64,000 nt of DNA from an uncultured Cytophagales bacterium (GTDB lineage: Bacteria > Bacteroidota > Bacteroidia > Cytophagales > Cyclobacteriaceae), in the NCBI GenBank assembly GCA_913057175.1, contig CAJXNP010000006.1, positions 62,001 to 126,000 of the forward strand. Reading direction: 5' to 3'. The translations under genes and the position numbers were made by a program. The first letter of the stretch is position 1, and the number at the start of each line of letters is the position of its first letter. Shown in pieces: positions 1 to 8,772 of the stretch. The notes under the pieces are model-generated. The model was not told the DNA's origin and did no database searches. It worked only from the letters and a program-made list of their open reading frames with translations.

Positions 1-1
1 C

Positions 2-745
2 ACCCTTCCGGATATTGGGAACAGGAAATTCGATTTTGGTTTTAAAATGACGGCGATATTTGTATCTGTTCTTAGGCAAATAGCGAAGACAGACCTTTAC
101 GTTGGGTTGGATTATGCCTACGCACACAATGATCTGACACCGCAATTTGATTTGCCAGAGGTTCCTGATATTGCAGAGGGGTACGACTTAAAAGCCAATA
201 TCAGTAGCCTTGCCCTTGATATGCAATATGATAAACGCGACAATGTTTTCACACCTGATAATGGTTCCTACCTGCTATTGACCTATCGATTGAATGCATC
301 GTGGTTAGGCAGCGATTATGACTACGGAAAACTCAACATTGCCACCTTTAATTTCTTTCAGCCAACGAAGAAATGGGTGAGTGGAGTGCGTCTGGAAGGG
401 GTCTGGCTTACCGGAGGCGATGTGCCATTTTACCTGATGCCATATGTTGATATGAGAGGAGTGCCAATGGCAAGGTATCAGGGGGATCAAATCTACATGT
501 TGGAAACCGAACAACGATACGATTTTACAAGAAGGTGGAGTGGGATCCTGATTGGTGGATTGGCCAAGGCGCTAACAAATGAGGTTTCTTTTGGTGATGC
601 CGAACTGGTCTACACTTATGGGACCGGCTTTCGCTACCTGATCGCCAGAAAATTTGGCCTGCGAACCGGAATGGATGTTGCCTGGTCCAATGATGATTTT
701 GGGTGGTACATCACGTTTGGGTCGGCGTGGAACAATAGAAATTAA
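2..745 (+). CDS. Omp85/BamA-like outer membrane barrel protein, C-terminal part
   Basis: The frame is open from the left edge of the window, so only the last 247 or so residues are visible and the true start lies outside. The sequence has the alternating aromatic/polar pattern of a beta barrel (YKRDNVF, GSYLLLTYRL, WYITFGSAW) and a segment MRGVPMARYQGD that fits the arginine-glycine loop 6 signature of the Omp85 / surface antigen D15 family. Members insert or export proteins across the outer membrane; some Bacteroidota paralogues have unknown cargo. It ends with Asn rather than the usual terminal aromatic. The MarC gene follows after 3 bp and is probably co-transcribed. A generic outer membrane porin-like protein is the alternative. 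Confidence 0.72.
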   Translation, partial: TLPDIGNRKFDFGFKMTAIFVSVLRQIAKTDLYVGLDYAYAHNDLTPQFDLPEVPDIAEGYDLKANISSLALDMQYDKRDNVFTPDNGSYLLLTYRLNASWLGSDYDYGKLNIATFNFFQPTKKWVSGVRLEGVWLTGGDVPFYLMPYVDMRGVPMARYQGDQIYMLETEQRYDFTRRWSGILIGGLAKALTNEVSFGDAELVYTYGTGFRYLIARKFGLRTGMDVAWSNDDFGWYITFGSAWNNRN

Positions 746-748
746 CTT

Positions 749-1375
749 ATGGATACAACCAGCATATTTGGCTTTGCGATTACAGTCTTTACCGGGTTTT
801 TTGCCATCATGAACCCCATTACCAATACGCCTGTGTTCACTGGTATGACAGCAGGAGCTACCTATAAGGAAAAGAAAGAAGTTGCCAAAAAAGCCGTACT
901 CACCACATTTGCCATCATTGCTTCCTTTGTGTTGTTGGGTAAATACATCTTTGAAGTATTTCACCTGACCATCCCGGCCTTTAAAATAGCAGGAGGGATC
1001 CTGGTGTTTTTCGTAGGGTTTGAGATGTTGCAATCCAAAAAATCGAGCATTCATGATCAGAATGCCCCTGATTTTAATGAGGATGTCGCGATTTCACCGC
1101 TGGCCATTCCCATTCTCGCCGGACCGGGAACGATTGTTACGGCCATGAACTATGTAGAAGGGGTCAGTTACCTCTACATGGGTGTGGTGTTGTTGATGTT
1201 TTTGCTGATCTGTGTGCTAACCTATGTGGCATTTGTATTTTCAGACAAACTGGTGGGATTCATCGGCGCAAATAAAATTGTTGTTTTGGGAAAGCTGATG
1301 GGATTGATCCTGACAGTCATCGGTGTTTCGATGGTTGTGGAAGGGATCGGATTGGCATTTAGCCTTAATGAATGA
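749..1375 (+). CDS. MarC family integral membrane protein
   Basis: The 208-residue protein has about six hydrophobic segments and the conserved opening of the MarC (UPF0056) family, with NPITNTPVF in the first helix region and PLAIPILAGPGTI near residue 119. Length is normal for the family. The family was once linked to multiple antibiotic resistance, but its transport role is unproven and no substrate can be named. Cell location is the inner membrane. The start codon lies 3 bp after the preceding barrel gene, so the two probably share a transcript. Confidence 0.9.
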   Translation: MDTTSIFGFAITVFTGFFAIMNPITNTPVFTGMTAGATYKEKKEVAKKAVLTTFAIIASFVLLGKYIFEVFHLTIPAFKIAGGILVFFVGFEMLQSKKSSIHDQNAPDFNEDVAISPLAIPILAGPGTIVTAMNYVEGVSYLYMGVVLLMFLLICVLTYVAFVFSDKLVGFIGANKIVVLGKLMGLILTVIGVSMVVEGIGLAFSLNE

Positions 1376-1427
1376 AATTCTAAAGCTAAAAACACCTATA
1401 AATTAAATTAAACTAAACCAACTGAAT

Positions 1428-2474
1428 ATGAATTCCAAAAATGTTTTATTGATTTTCCTGGCTTTAGCTTGCTGTTGGATTGTGTCCTGCACGAGTAAAA
1501 CGGAAACAGGTGTCGAAACTACTGAAACAGCAAGTGAATCTGCTGAAAATTCAGACCCTCTTCCTTCCTGGAATGATGGTGAAACAAAATCGGCCATCAT
1601 CAGCTATGTGGAGGATGTAACCAATTCATCCAGTCCAAATTTCATTGATGAAAAAGACCGAATTGCTACATTCGACAATGACGGAACGTTATGGTCTGAA
1701 CAGCCGGTTTATTTTCAATTGTTTTTCGCCATTGACCGGATAAAAGCCCTGGCACCTGACCACCCCGAATGGAAAACCAAGCAGCCATTCAAAGCCTTGT
1801 TAGAAAATGATATGGCTGAGTTAATGAAGCAGGGAGAAAAAGGCCTTTTGGAAATTGTCATGACTACCCATGCGGGAATGACAACTGATGAATTTGATGC
1901 CATCGTCAAGGATTGGATATCTACCGCACAACATCCCACAAAAAACAGACCCTATTCGGATCTGGTATTCCAACCGATGCTGGAATTGCTCGATTACCTG
2001 AGGTCGAATGACTTCAAGACATTTATTGTCTCAGGCGGAGGGATTGAATTTATGCGTCCATGGGCAGAGGATGTTTATGGGATCCCGAAAGACCAGATCG
2101 TTGGAAGCAGTGGCAAGGTAAAGTATGACTACAATGATGGAAATCCTGTGATTAGGAAATTGCCGGAAATTGAGTTCATTGATGACAAAGAGGGTAAACC
2201 TGAAGGGATTTTGAAATACATTGGCAGGAAACCGGTATTCTCAGCCGGAAATTCTGATGGTGACCTGCAAATGCTGAGATGGGCTGATGCAAATGATCTA
2301 AAAAGTTTCAAGTTATACGTACACCATACCGATTCCACAAGAGAATGGGCCTATGACCGGGCCTCTCATATCGGCACACTCGACAAAGGTCTGGATGAAG
2401 CCAATGAAAAAGGATGGACAGTTATCGATATGAAAAACGATTGGAAGGTAATCTATCCATTTGAATTGGAGTAA
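1428..2474 (+). CDS. HAD-superfamily phosphatase-like lipoprotein
   Basis: A lipoprotein signal ends in IVSC (lipidated Cys21). The mature part carries HAD motif I as FDNDGTLW (nucleophile Asp83 and general acid Asp85), motif II as SGGG near residue 204 and motif III as GNSDGD near residue 275. This is the arrangement of phosphoserine-phosphatase-like HAD hydrolases, so a phosphomonoesterase acting in the periplasm or at the envelope is likely; the substrate is unknown. It is the first gene of a co-directional run ending at 11199. HAD proteins of this kind are commonly found next to AtsA-type sulfatases, as here. Confidence 0.85.
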   Translation: MNSKNVLLIFLALACCWIVSCTSKTETGVETTETASESAENSDPLPSWNDGETKSAIISYVEDVTNSSSPNFIDEKDRIATFDNDGTLWSEQPVYFQLFFAIDRIKALAPDHPEWKTKQPFKALLENDMAELMKQGEKGLLEIVMTTHAGMTTDEFDAIVKDWISTAQHPTKNRPYSDLVFQPMLELLDYLRSNDFKTFIVSGGGIEFMRPWAEDVYGIPKDQIVGSSGKVKYDYNDGNPVIRKLPEIEFIDDKEGKPEGILKYIGRKPVFSAGNSDGDLQMLRWADANDLKSFKLYVHHTDSTREWAYDRASHIGTLDKGLDEANEKGWTVIDMKNDWKVIYPFELE

Positions 2475-2520
2475 TCAGGAAAGGACCCATCTCCAGCCCC
2501 TGCCTCATCCAGCAGGCGGG

Positions 2521-2706
2521 CCTCCAGGGAGGGGAGTTTTTACCTCGCTCCTCAGGGTTATCCGCAGGTTCCATGAGCTCCCGTAGAGAAACCCAGAAAA
2601 GTGAAATAGAAATGAAAGAAAAATATATGTATGTTAATTTATCTAAAATCAACCATTGCACATTTATCTCTGAATATCCATCGCGTGTTATTCCCCTCCC
2701 TGGAGG
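2521..2706. repeat. Inverted-repeat bounded element
   Basis: A 14-bp arm CCTCCAGGGAGGGG at 2521-2534 is repeated as its exact reverse complement at 2693-2706, with 158 bp between the arms. The left flank is unusually GC rich for this genome. The right arm lies inside the 5' end of the next reading frame. It looks like a small non-autonomous or REP-type element. A related CCTCCAGGGAGG palindrome recurs near 45481. Confidence 0.5.
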
Positions 2707-3575
2707 AGAATAGTTTTCGGACATTTGGAGGTTTAATCCTCAACGCTCGGGTTGGTGTCCTCACCGATCAATCCAAAACTTTCAAATCTTTCCTCATCCT
2801 ATTCGCATTTATTTTCATCGCCTTTCCGGTTCTTTCCCAGGATGGAGAAAAAACGTCCGTTGAACTTTCCCAACAGGTTATAAACCCGACAACCCTGGCA
2901 TGGCAATTACAACTGGAAGAATTTGCCATCTTCGACACGGAAGGTCAGGACGGTTTTGCCCAAAACTTCCGGATTCGTGGTATTCTTCCACTCCAAAAAG
3001 GCCCACTATTGCCATTTCCTCAGCTGATCAGGGTGATCGCTTTTATCAACACTGCTCCGGGTGGACCGACCGGATTGGGGGATATCACCCTCAATCAATT
3101 CTGGATTTTCATGAAAAAAGATTGGGGTCAGTTCGGCGCCGGATGGAATTTACAAATACCAACGGCCACTGACCTGGAATTAGGTTCTCCTCAATGGCAA
3201 TTTGGGCCGGCTTTGACCATCACTTTTACGGACATAGGTAACTGGCAGATGTACTGGATCATTCAAAATTTTTTCTCTGTCAGTAAAAATGATGAATATG
3301 GTAAAACACAGTATGCGGTATTACAACCTAATATTTTCTATACCTGGGCGAATGGCATTTATGCTGGTATTGAACCTTTGTGGCAAATAGATTATCAGAC
3401 TGGCAAAGTAGCAATACCGCTAAATTTCCGTGTGGGTTATGTCTGGGCTGGAAAATTAAAACACAACGCATATATCGAGCCTGAAGTCATGGCCTACCGA
3501 TCAGAAGGCTACACTCGAAATTTAAACAACTTCGGTATCCGGTTTGGATTTCGGTGGTACCTGCCAATGAAATAA
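2631..3575 (+). CDS. Beta-barrel outer membrane protein, transporter-like
   Basis: After an Ala-free hydrophobic stretch and a likely signal cleavage after PVLSQ (about residue 70), the mature protein of about 245 residues is a predicted small beta barrel: repeated aromatic strands, the motif PTATDLELGSPQWQFGPA, and a C-terminal FGIRFGFRWYLPMK. It resembles the MetA-pathway phenol-degradation transporter-like family and is related to the barrel at 10396. The first 48 residues do not look coding for an exported protein and overlap the inverted-repeat element, so the real start is uncertain; no ATG occurs between the first codon and the signal peptide. It probably serves the adjacent sulfatases as an outer membrane channel, which is inference. 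Confidence 0.65.
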   Translation: MLIYLKSTIAHLSLNIHRVLFPSLEENSFRTFGGLILNARVGVLTDQSKTFKSFLILFAFIFIAFPVLSQDGEKTSVELSQQVINPTTLAWQLQLEEFAIFDTEGQDGFAQNFRIRGILPLQKGPLLPFPQLIRVIAFINTAPGGPTGLGDITLNQFWIFMKKDWGQFGAGWNLQIPTATDLELGSPQWQFGPALTITFTDIGNWQMYWIIQNFFSVSKNDEYGKTQYAVLQPNIFYTWANGIYAGIEPLWQIDYQTGKVAIPLNFRVGYVWAGKLKHNAYIEPEVMAYRSEGYTRNLNNFGIRFGFRWYLPMK

Positions 3576-3637
3576 AAATTAAACTTAAACTATCAATTTG
3601 ACTGAAATTATCAATACAAAACCAACTCACATATGTT

Positions 3638-6073
3638 ATGAAAAAAACATCTAAAAACTATCTGATCCTATGCCTGATGGTTATCGGAATAGGATTTTCT
3701 CACAGTTGTAGCCCTCCCGCGGAAAAGGCTACAGCGCAATCAGCAGATGAAAGCGGGTTTAACGGAGTCATCAAACTCGATGTCCGTGATTCGAAAGCAG
3801 ACTGGAAACCTTTTACACCGAAAAGTGCTCCGGAAGGAGCGCCTAATGTGCTATTTGTCTTGTATGACGACACAGGACTAGCAGCCTGGTCGCCCTACGG
3901 TGGAAGGATCAATATGCCCACCATGGAAAAGCTGGCCGCCAATGGCCTGACTTATACCCAATGGCATACCACTGCGCTATGCTCACCTACAAGGTCTACT
4001 TTACTTACAGGTAGAAATCATCATTTGAACGGAATGGCTGCTATTACTGAAACTGCTGATGGTTTCCCTGGTGCTAGTGGGAGGATTCCTGCTGAATGTG
4101 CTACCATGTCAGACATCCTTCAGGATAATGGATACAGTACCTTCTGGATTGGTAAGGATCATAATGTACCTGAGCAGGATATCGCCCCAGGTGGAAGTCG
4201 GGCCGAATGGCCGGTTCAGAAAGGTTTTGATCGTTTTTATGGTTTTCTGGGTGGAGAAACCAATCAGTGGTATCCCGATCTGGTAGAAGACAACCGTTTT
4301 ACTGATCAACCATATGGTCCGGAAGAGGGTTACCATCTTTCCAAAGACCTGGCAGACCAGGCTATTTCCATGTTGCGTAACCAGCAAGCGACCAATCCTT
4401 CCAAACCCTGGTACATGTGGTGGTGTCCTGGTGCCAATCATGCTCCACACCATGCACCGGAAGAATATATAGCGAAATACAAGGGCAAGTTTGATGATGG
4501 CTATGAGGTTTATCGCGAGTGGGTACGCGAACGAATGATAAATAAGGGGATTTTGCCTGAAAACACAGCTTTAACACCCATGAATCCTCTTCCTGAAGAT
4601 ATGGCTAATCCTGCTGACATGGTAAAGCCATGGGATTCACTAAGTGATGATGAAAAAAAGCTTTTTTCAAGAATGGCTGAAGTTTATGCCGGCTTTTCCG
4701 AGTACACCGATGCACAGGTTGGACGTATAATTGACTACCTTGAAGAAACAGGGCAACTTGAAAATACTGTTGTTATTTACGCTGCTGATAATGGAGCTTC
4801 CGGTGAAGGAAGTCCGAATGGTTCTGTCAATGAAAACAAATTCTTCAACGGATATCCGGATGAATTGGAAGAGAATATGAAATACATGGATGTTCTGGGT
4901 GGACCTGAAACCTACAATCATTATCCAACCGGTTGGGCATATGCATTTTCTTCCCCTTTCAAAATGTTTAAACGATATTCCGAATATGCAGGAGGCACAA
5001 ACGATCCATTGGTTATTTCCTGGCCTAAGGGCATAAAAGCAAAAGGTGAAATAAGACATCAATATCATCATTCGGTAGATATTGTTCCTACTATACTGGA
5101 CGTGATTGGATTGGAAATGCCTGATGTTTACAATGGTGTTAAGCAGGTACCCTTATCAGGAGTATCTATGAAATATACATTTGATGCGGCACCTGAAGAC
5201 GCAACTCAAAAACACATACAGTACTACGCCATGTTGGGTACCCGTGGTATCTGGAAAGATGGCTGGAAGGCAGCCTCTATACATGCGCCATTGACCGGAA
5301 AAGGTCATTTTGACCAGGACAAATGGGAACTTTATAATGTTGCTGAAGACCGGTCAGAGTCTAAAAACCTTGCGGAAGAGCATCCGGAGAAACTACAGGA
5401 ATTAATTGATGCCTGGTTTGCCGAGGCTGACAAAAATAATGTGTTGCCATTGGATGACCGAAGTGCAGCTGAGATACTCACCATCGAACGTCCTACAGAA
5501 GAACCTCCAAGGGATCGATATGTGTATTATCCGAATACTTCTCCTGTTCCTGAGGGTGTGGCGGTCAATATCAGGGGACGTAATTACAAGATCTTGGCGA
5601 ATGTTGAAATTACGGATGCCAATGCTTCCGGGGTGTTATTCGCTCATGGATCACGATTTGGAGGTCATGCATTGTATATCAAAAATAAAAAGCTGCATTA
5701 CACCTACAATTTCTTAGGAATTGAAGAGCAAACATTTACTTCCAACACGACACTAAGGCCAGGTGAATATACCCTTGGTATGGAGTTTAACCGTGAAAGT
5801 GCCGGAAAATATGGTGAGTCAATGGGTAACATGGCACTTTACATTAATGAAACCAAAGTGGCGGAGGGTTCTATGAAAACCCAACCAGCAAAATTTACTT
5901 TATCAGGTGATGGATTGTGTATTGGATATGACAGTGGGGATGCCGTAAGTAAAAATTACAAAACCCCTGGTACATTCACTGGTGGTACCATACAATTGGT
6001 CGGTGTGACCGTTGAAGGAGAGCCTTACCTGAATCTGGAAGCTGAGGCAAGGCGTGCATTGATGGTACAATAA
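3638..6073 (+). CDS. AtsA-type arylsulfatase lipoprotein (family S1)
   Basis: An 811-residue sulfatase with a lipoprotein signal (Cys24 in SHSC). The sulfatase signature CSPTRSTLLTGR begins at Cys115, the residue converted to formylglycine. Metal and substrate residues are seen in LYDDTG near residue 74, GRNHH, IGKDHN near residue 169 and AADNGAS near residue 384. A C-terminal segment of about 180 residues after the catalytic domain is beta rich (YALYIKNKKLHYTYNFLG). This long two-domain form matches AtsA/AtsD-type alkyl or aryl sulfatases of mycobacteria and proteobacteria rather than polysaccharide sulfatases. It removes sulfate from an organic sulfate ester at the envelope. Its nearest paralogue is the next gene. 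No maturase gene is in the window. Confidence 0.93.
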   Translation: MKKTSKNYLILCLMVIGIGFSHSCSPPAEKATAQSADESGFNGVIKLDVRDSKADWKPFTPKSAPEGAPNVLFVLYDDTGLAAWSPYGGRINMPTMEKLAANGLTYTQWHTTALCSPTRSTLLTGRNHHLNGMAAITETADGFPGASGRIPAECATMSDILQDNGYSTFWIGKDHNVPEQDIAPGGSRAEWPVQKGFDRFYGFLGGETNQWYPDLVEDNRFTDQPYGPEEGYHLSKDLADQAISMLRNQQATNPSKPWYMWWCPGANHAPHHAPEEYIAKYKGKFDDGYEVYREWVRERMINKGILPENTALTPMNPLPEDMANPADMVKPWDSLSDDEKKLFSRMAEVYAGFSEYTDAQVGRIIDYLEETGQLENTVVIYAADNGASGEGSPNGSVNENKFFNGYPDELEENMKYMDVLGGPETYNHYPTGWAYAFSSPFKMFKRYSEYAGGTNDPLVISWPKGIKAKGEIRHQYHHSVDIVPTILDVIGLEMPDVYNGVKQVPLSGVSMKYTFDAAPEDATQKHIQYYAMLGTRGIWKDGWKAASIHAPLTGKGHFDQDKWELYNVAEDRSESKNLAEEHPEKLQELIDAWFAEADKNNVLPLDDRSAAEILTIERPTEEPPRDRYVYYPNTSPVPEGVAVNIRGRNYKILANVEITDANASGVLFAHGSRFGGHALYIKNKKLHYTYNFLGIEEQTFTSNTTLRPGEYTLGMEFNRESAGKYGESMGNMALYINETKVAEGSMKTQPAKFTLSGDGLCIGYDSGDAVSKNYKTPGTFTGGTIQLVGVTVEGEPYLNLEAEARRALMVQ

Positions 6074-6089
6074 GCGGTTTATGAATATT

Positions 6090-6128
6090 ACAGGTCCTGG
6101 TGAGTTTAGCCAGGACCTGTATTCTTTT
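6090..6128 (+). terminator. Hairpin terminator after the first sulfatase
   Basis: Arms ACAGGTCCTGG (6090-6100) and CCAGGACCTGT (6110-6120) form a perfect 11-bp stem with a 9-nt loop, followed by a T-rich tract. It sits 17 bp after the sulfatase stop. It may attenuate or end transcription before the second sulfatase; the remaining 250 bp to that gene is AT rich and could hold a promoter. Confidence 0.75.
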
Positions 6129-6372
6129 CTTAGTCGATTGATATTAGTATATAGTTTTGATTTCGATGGCATTCTCCAACTAATTGGTCAGAATCTGGAT
6201 TTAAATAAAAATGACCAATTTGAAATGAGTAAACCTTTACTGGTTGAAGTTGGCATCTTCGACTTAATGTTATAAAGCAAAATTATATAAAACCAGACAC
6301 TGAATGTTTTACATATAGTAAACCGGACTACCAATTCTTATTTAATAGAGACATGATAAAACCCCAATACTC

Positions 6373-8715
6373 ATGAAACAGTTACATAATTTCCTGAAGA
6401 TCGGAATAGTTGCTATTCTGATCAGCACAAATTCTTTTTCTCAAACACCAGAAGTCTTGCCCCGTCCTGATTTTCATTTCAAGGGAACGGTGGGCAGAAC
6501 GTTCAAAGAGTCCGACCCTGCACAGTTTCCGCAAATGGTACAGGCTCCGGAAGGAGCTCCGAACATCGTGCTCATTCTTATCGATGATGCCGGATTTGGT
6601 CAGTTCAGTACCTTCGGTGGCGGGGTTTCTTCACCGACGCTGGATAAACTGGAAGAGGGTGGGTTAAGATACAATCGCTTTCATACCACAGCACTATGTT
6701 CACCAACACGTGCTGCGCTTATTACCGGAAGGAATCATCATTCAGCAGCGTTTGCCATGATTACCGAGACAGCCACCGGGTATGAAGGCTATACCTGTAT
6801 ATTGCCACGGAGCTGCGGTACTTTAGGGGAGGTGTTGCGGCAAAATGGCTATTCCACCGCATGGATAGGGAAAAATCATAACACACCTCCGTGGGAACTA
6901 AGTCAGGCCGGACCGTACGACCGCTGGGCAAACGGATTAGGCTTTGATTACTTCTATGGCTTCAATGCAGGCGATATGAATCATTGGAATCCGGTGTTGT
7001 ATGAGAATCGTAACCTTGTTCCTGCTTCTAAAGACCCCAACTATCACCTGACAACTGATATCGCTGATCATGCGATTGACTGGGTGAGAAAGATGAAGAG
7101 CATCGCTCCCGATAAGCCTTATTTTCTTTATGTGGCTCCGGGGGCCACGCATGCGCCTCATCATGCACCCCAAGAATGGATTGACAAGTTTAAGGGAAAG
7201 TTTGATCAGGGATGGGACAAATACCGGGAAGAAACATTCGAACGTCAAAAGAAACTGGGCGTAATTCCAGCCGATACAAAGTTGACCACACGCTCGAAAG
7301 GGTTGCCAGCATGGGACGATCTAAATGCTGATCAGAAAAAACTTTACGCACGCATGATGGAAGTCTTCGCAGCGTATGGTGCACACTGTGATTATGAAAT
7401 GGGACGCATCATCGAAACCGTAAAACAATTGCCGGATGCTGACAATACCTTGATCATCTATATTGTGGGTGATAATGGTTCCAGTGCCGAAGGTGGTCTT
7501 GAGGGATCATTAAGTGAAAACATGTTTTTCAATGGCTTCCCTGAAAAATGGCAGGACAACATCAAGGCATATGACGAATTAGGCGGACCCAAACACTTCA
7601 ATCACTTTACAAGCTCATGGGCACATGCCATGAACACACCTTTTCAGTGGACCAAACAGGTAGCCAGCCACTTTGGTGGTACACGTAATCCGATGTTTAT
7701 CGAATGGCCCAAAGGAATAGAGGACAAAGGTGGATTGAGAAGTCAGTTCATTCATGTCATCGATATTGTGCCGACACTTTATGAGATTTGCGGAATTACA
7801 GCCCCTACTTCATTAAATGGTGTGCAACAGAAGCCCATTGAAGGCACCAGCTTCGCATATACCTTTCCGAAAGACAGTGTGAATGCCAAAGGTCGTCATG
7901 AAGTACAATACTTCGAACTTGGTGTCAATCGTGGTATTTATGATCATGGATGGATGGCCTCAGCAATATCCTTTGAACCATGGAACCCAAATCGAAAAGA
8001 CTTTGATCCTGACAAACAAAAGTGGGAACTCTATAAAGTAGATGAAGACTTTTCGCAGGCTGAAGATCTTGCTGCTCAATATCCTGAAAAGCTTCGGCAA
8101 ATGCAGGATCTTTGGTGGGTAGAGGCGGCTAAACATAACGTGCTTCCGCTGGATTGGCGGGCAACGGAACGGTTCAATTCTGAGGCGATGGGAAGACCAA
8201 GCCTAACACGTGGCCGAAAATCAATGACATACTTTCCAGGTACCATCGGCTTACCCGATGCAGCTTCACCATCTATGATAAATAAATCTTGGACCATCAC
8301 TGCGTACATTGACGTACCTGATGGCAAAACAAATGGGATGATTGTCACACAGGGTGGTCTTGAAGGAGGTTATGGTCTTTATCTGCGCAATGGTAAAGTG
8401 AATTTCACTTACAACTTTTTGGGAACAGAAAGGTTTGAATTCTCTTCTAAAGCTCCGGTCGGAAAGGGAAAGCACACGCTGGTTGTTGATTTTGTCTACG
8501 ATGGCGATGGGATAGGTAAAGGAGGAACCATTACTATTTCCGATAACGGAACAAAGATTGGAGGTGGCAGGCTGGAGAAAACTATTCCAGCACAAATGTC
8601 ATTGGGTGAAGGACTGGATATTGGTATGGATGTGGGATCGGCTGTTGATTTCAGCTACAAGTTGCCTTTTGCTTTTACAGGAAAGGTTGAGAAGGTGACG
8701 GTCGAATTAAAATAA
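6373..8715 (+). CDS. AtsA-type arylsulfatase, secreted (family S1)
   Basis: A 780-residue sulfatase with a type I signal peptide (cleavage probably after NSFSQ, about residue 24) instead of a lipobox. The signature CSPTRAALITGR begins at Cys109. Conserved metal-site segments include LIDDAGFG, GRNHH, IGKNHN and VGDNGSS. The C-terminal 170 residues repeat the beta-rich module of its upstream neighbour (YGLYLRNGKVNFTYNFLG). The two proteins align along their whole length, so they arose by duplication but are sorted differently: one lipid anchored, one soluble. Substrate is unknown. It depends on a formylglycine-generating or anaerobic maturase encoded elsewhere. Confidence 0.93.
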   Translation: MKQLHNFLKIGIVAILISTNSFSQTPEVLPRPDFHFKGTVGRTFKESDPAQFPQMVQAPEGAPNIVLILIDDAGFGQFSTFGGGVSSPTLDKLEEGGLRYNRFHTTALCSPTRAALITGRNHHSAAFAMITETATGYEGYTCILPRSCGTLGEVLRQNGYSTAWIGKNHNTPPWELSQAGPYDRWANGLGFDYFYGFNAGDMNHWNPVLYENRNLVPASKDPNYHLTTDIADHAIDWVRKMKSIAPDKPYFLYVAPGATHAPHHAPQEWIDKFKGKFDQGWDKYREETFERQKKLGVIPADTKLTTRSKGLPAWDDLNADQKKLYARMMEVFAAYGAHCDYEMGRIIETVKQLPDADNTLIIYIVGDNGSSAEGGLEGSLSENMFFNGFPEKWQDNIKAYDELGGPKHFNHFTSSWAHAMNTPFQWTKQVASHFGGTRNPMFIEWPKGIEDKGGLRSQFIHVIDIVPTLYEICGITAPTSLNGVQQKPIEGTSFAYTFPKDSVNAKGRHEVQYFELGVNRGIYDHGWMASAISFEPWNPNRKDFDPDKQKWELYKVDEDFSQAEDLAAQYPEKLRQMQDLWWVEAAKHNVLPLDWRATERFNSEAMGRPSLTRGRKSMTYFPGTIGLPDAASPSMINKSWTITAYIDVPDGKTNGMIVTQGGLEGGYGLYLRNGKVNFTYNFLGTERFEFSSKAPVGKGKHTLVVDFVYDGDGIGKGGTITISDNGTKIGGGRLEKTIPAQMSLGEGLDIGMDVGSAVDFSYKLPFAFTGKVEKVTVELK

Positions 8716-8772
8716 ATAGTTGAGTGATTATTGGAAATTATGTATCACCTGAAATCAAAAACTATATCAGTT

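Noticed and set aside
572-1054. 160-codon minus-strand frame across the Omp85/MarC junction
   Set aside because: It lies opposite two well-supported genes, and its composition (many Lys, Cys and His) matches no family.
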